Positions 63,869 to 64,000 of a DNA stretch of 64,000 bases are shown here, one piece after another. This stretch comes from Cellvibrio fontiphilus (GTDB lineage: Bacteria; Pseudomonadota; Gammaproteobacteria; Pseudomonadales; Cellvibrionaceae). A model generated the notes under the pieces. That model was not told where the DNA came from. It was given only the letters and a program-made list of their open reading frames with translations, and made no database searches. The stretch lies in the NCBI RefSeq assembly GCF_035317345.1, contig NZ_JAYKTU010000006.1. One strand, written 5' to 3'. The translations under genes and the position numbers were made by a program. Each line of letters begins with the position of its first letter. Position 1 is the stretch's first letter.

Positions 63869-64000
63869 TGTCTCCGAGTTACCCACGAACAGTAGACACC
63901 CTGTATAGTTAGAAAACCCTATATGGAGGTGCTCATTATGGCACGTAAAAAGACACAGGCTTACACCGAAGAATTCCGTCGGGAAGCGGTTAAGCGCGCT
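63869..64000 (+). mobile_element. Left end of an IS3-family insertion sequence
   Basis: Sequence before and including the orfA start. The exact terminal repeat cannot be set without the right end; TGTCTCCGAG (63869-63878) is the likely tip because host frame continuity is lost there. The element continues past the window. Confidence 0.65.
63938..64000 (+). CDS. IS3-family transposase OrfA, N-terminal part (partial)
   Basis: An ATG with ribosome binding site ggaggtg starts MARKKTQAYTEEFRREAVK, the typical beginning of the helix-turn-helix OrfA of IS3-family elements. In these, OrfA and OrfB are joined by programmed frameshifting to form the transposase. The remainder lies beyond the window. 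Confidence 0.85.
   Translation, partial: MARKKTQAYTEEFRREAVKRA

Noticed and set aside
1..64000. CRISPR arrays, rRNA genes, prophage blocks
   Set aside because: No regularly spaced direct repeats, rRNA-like segments or phage structural genes were seen.

Overview
The window looks like a chromosomal segment of a free-living, polysaccharide-degrading gammaproteobacterium, most likely Cellvibrio or a close relative (Cellvibrionaceae). The inference rests on three things seen here. The central gene order resembles that of Pseudomonas and related groups: gltA divergent from sdhCDAB-sucAB-lpd-sucCD, pyrG-kdsA-eno-ftsB-ispD-ispF-truD-pcm-nlpD-rpoS, and pncC-recA-recX. The genes are mixed with carbohydrate genes: a PL10-type pectate lyase, a GH3 glucosidase, an alginate-export-type porin and a large ThuA/sugar-dehydrogenase lipoprotein. 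Polyamine genes follow the carboxyspermidine route. No database search was possible, so names rest on motifs, lengths and gene order.

Layout. 1-13 kb: a partial gene, a Tat-exported Gfo/Idh/MocA oxidoreductase, an HTTM membrane protein with its small partner, uvrB, fumC, a 1175-residue multidomain redox lipoprotein, a hybrid histidine kinase that has lost its phospho-accepting His, and small membrane or lipoproteins. 13-18.4 kb: a polyamine block (speA, carboxyspermidine dehydrogenase, carboxyspermidine decarboxylase) followed by a SpoU/TrmH methyltransferase. 18.5-22 kb: pectate lyase and a photolyase/cryptochrome. 22-35.2 kb: a near-complete TCA block running leftward from sdhC to sucD, with several hairpins at gene ends, and gltA diverging from it. 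35.3-40.8 kb: porin, cytoplasmic GH3 enzyme and glucokinase; a perfect LacI-type palindrome overlaps a consensus -35 in front of the GH3 gene, suggesting sugar-responsive control. 40.8-50.3 kb: rpoS-nlpD-pcm, truD, isoprenoid, enolase, Kdo and CTP synthesis; surE is missing from its usual place between truD and pcm. 50.5-53.6 kb: pncC, recA with an SOS box, a DUF4136 lipoprotein inserted before recX. 53.8-58 kb: DUF2975/XRE pair, a small anchored peptide, a zinc-finger/membrane/TPR protein and a rhomboid protease.

At 58.26 kb a tRNA-Arg(CCU) gene marks a change to A+T-rich accessory DNA. To its right lie an LprI-domain secreted protein and a tightly coupled three-gene operon: a trypsin-like protease with a C-terminal extension, a small middle protein, and a Rad50/SMC-like ABC ATPase with a CxxC motif. 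This fits the three-component ABC (ABC-3C) conflict systems and is the best candidate for an unusual defence system here. Just upstream is the 3' remnant of a fourth coupled gene, apparently cut by an IS3-family element whose orfA starts at 63938 and runs out of the window.
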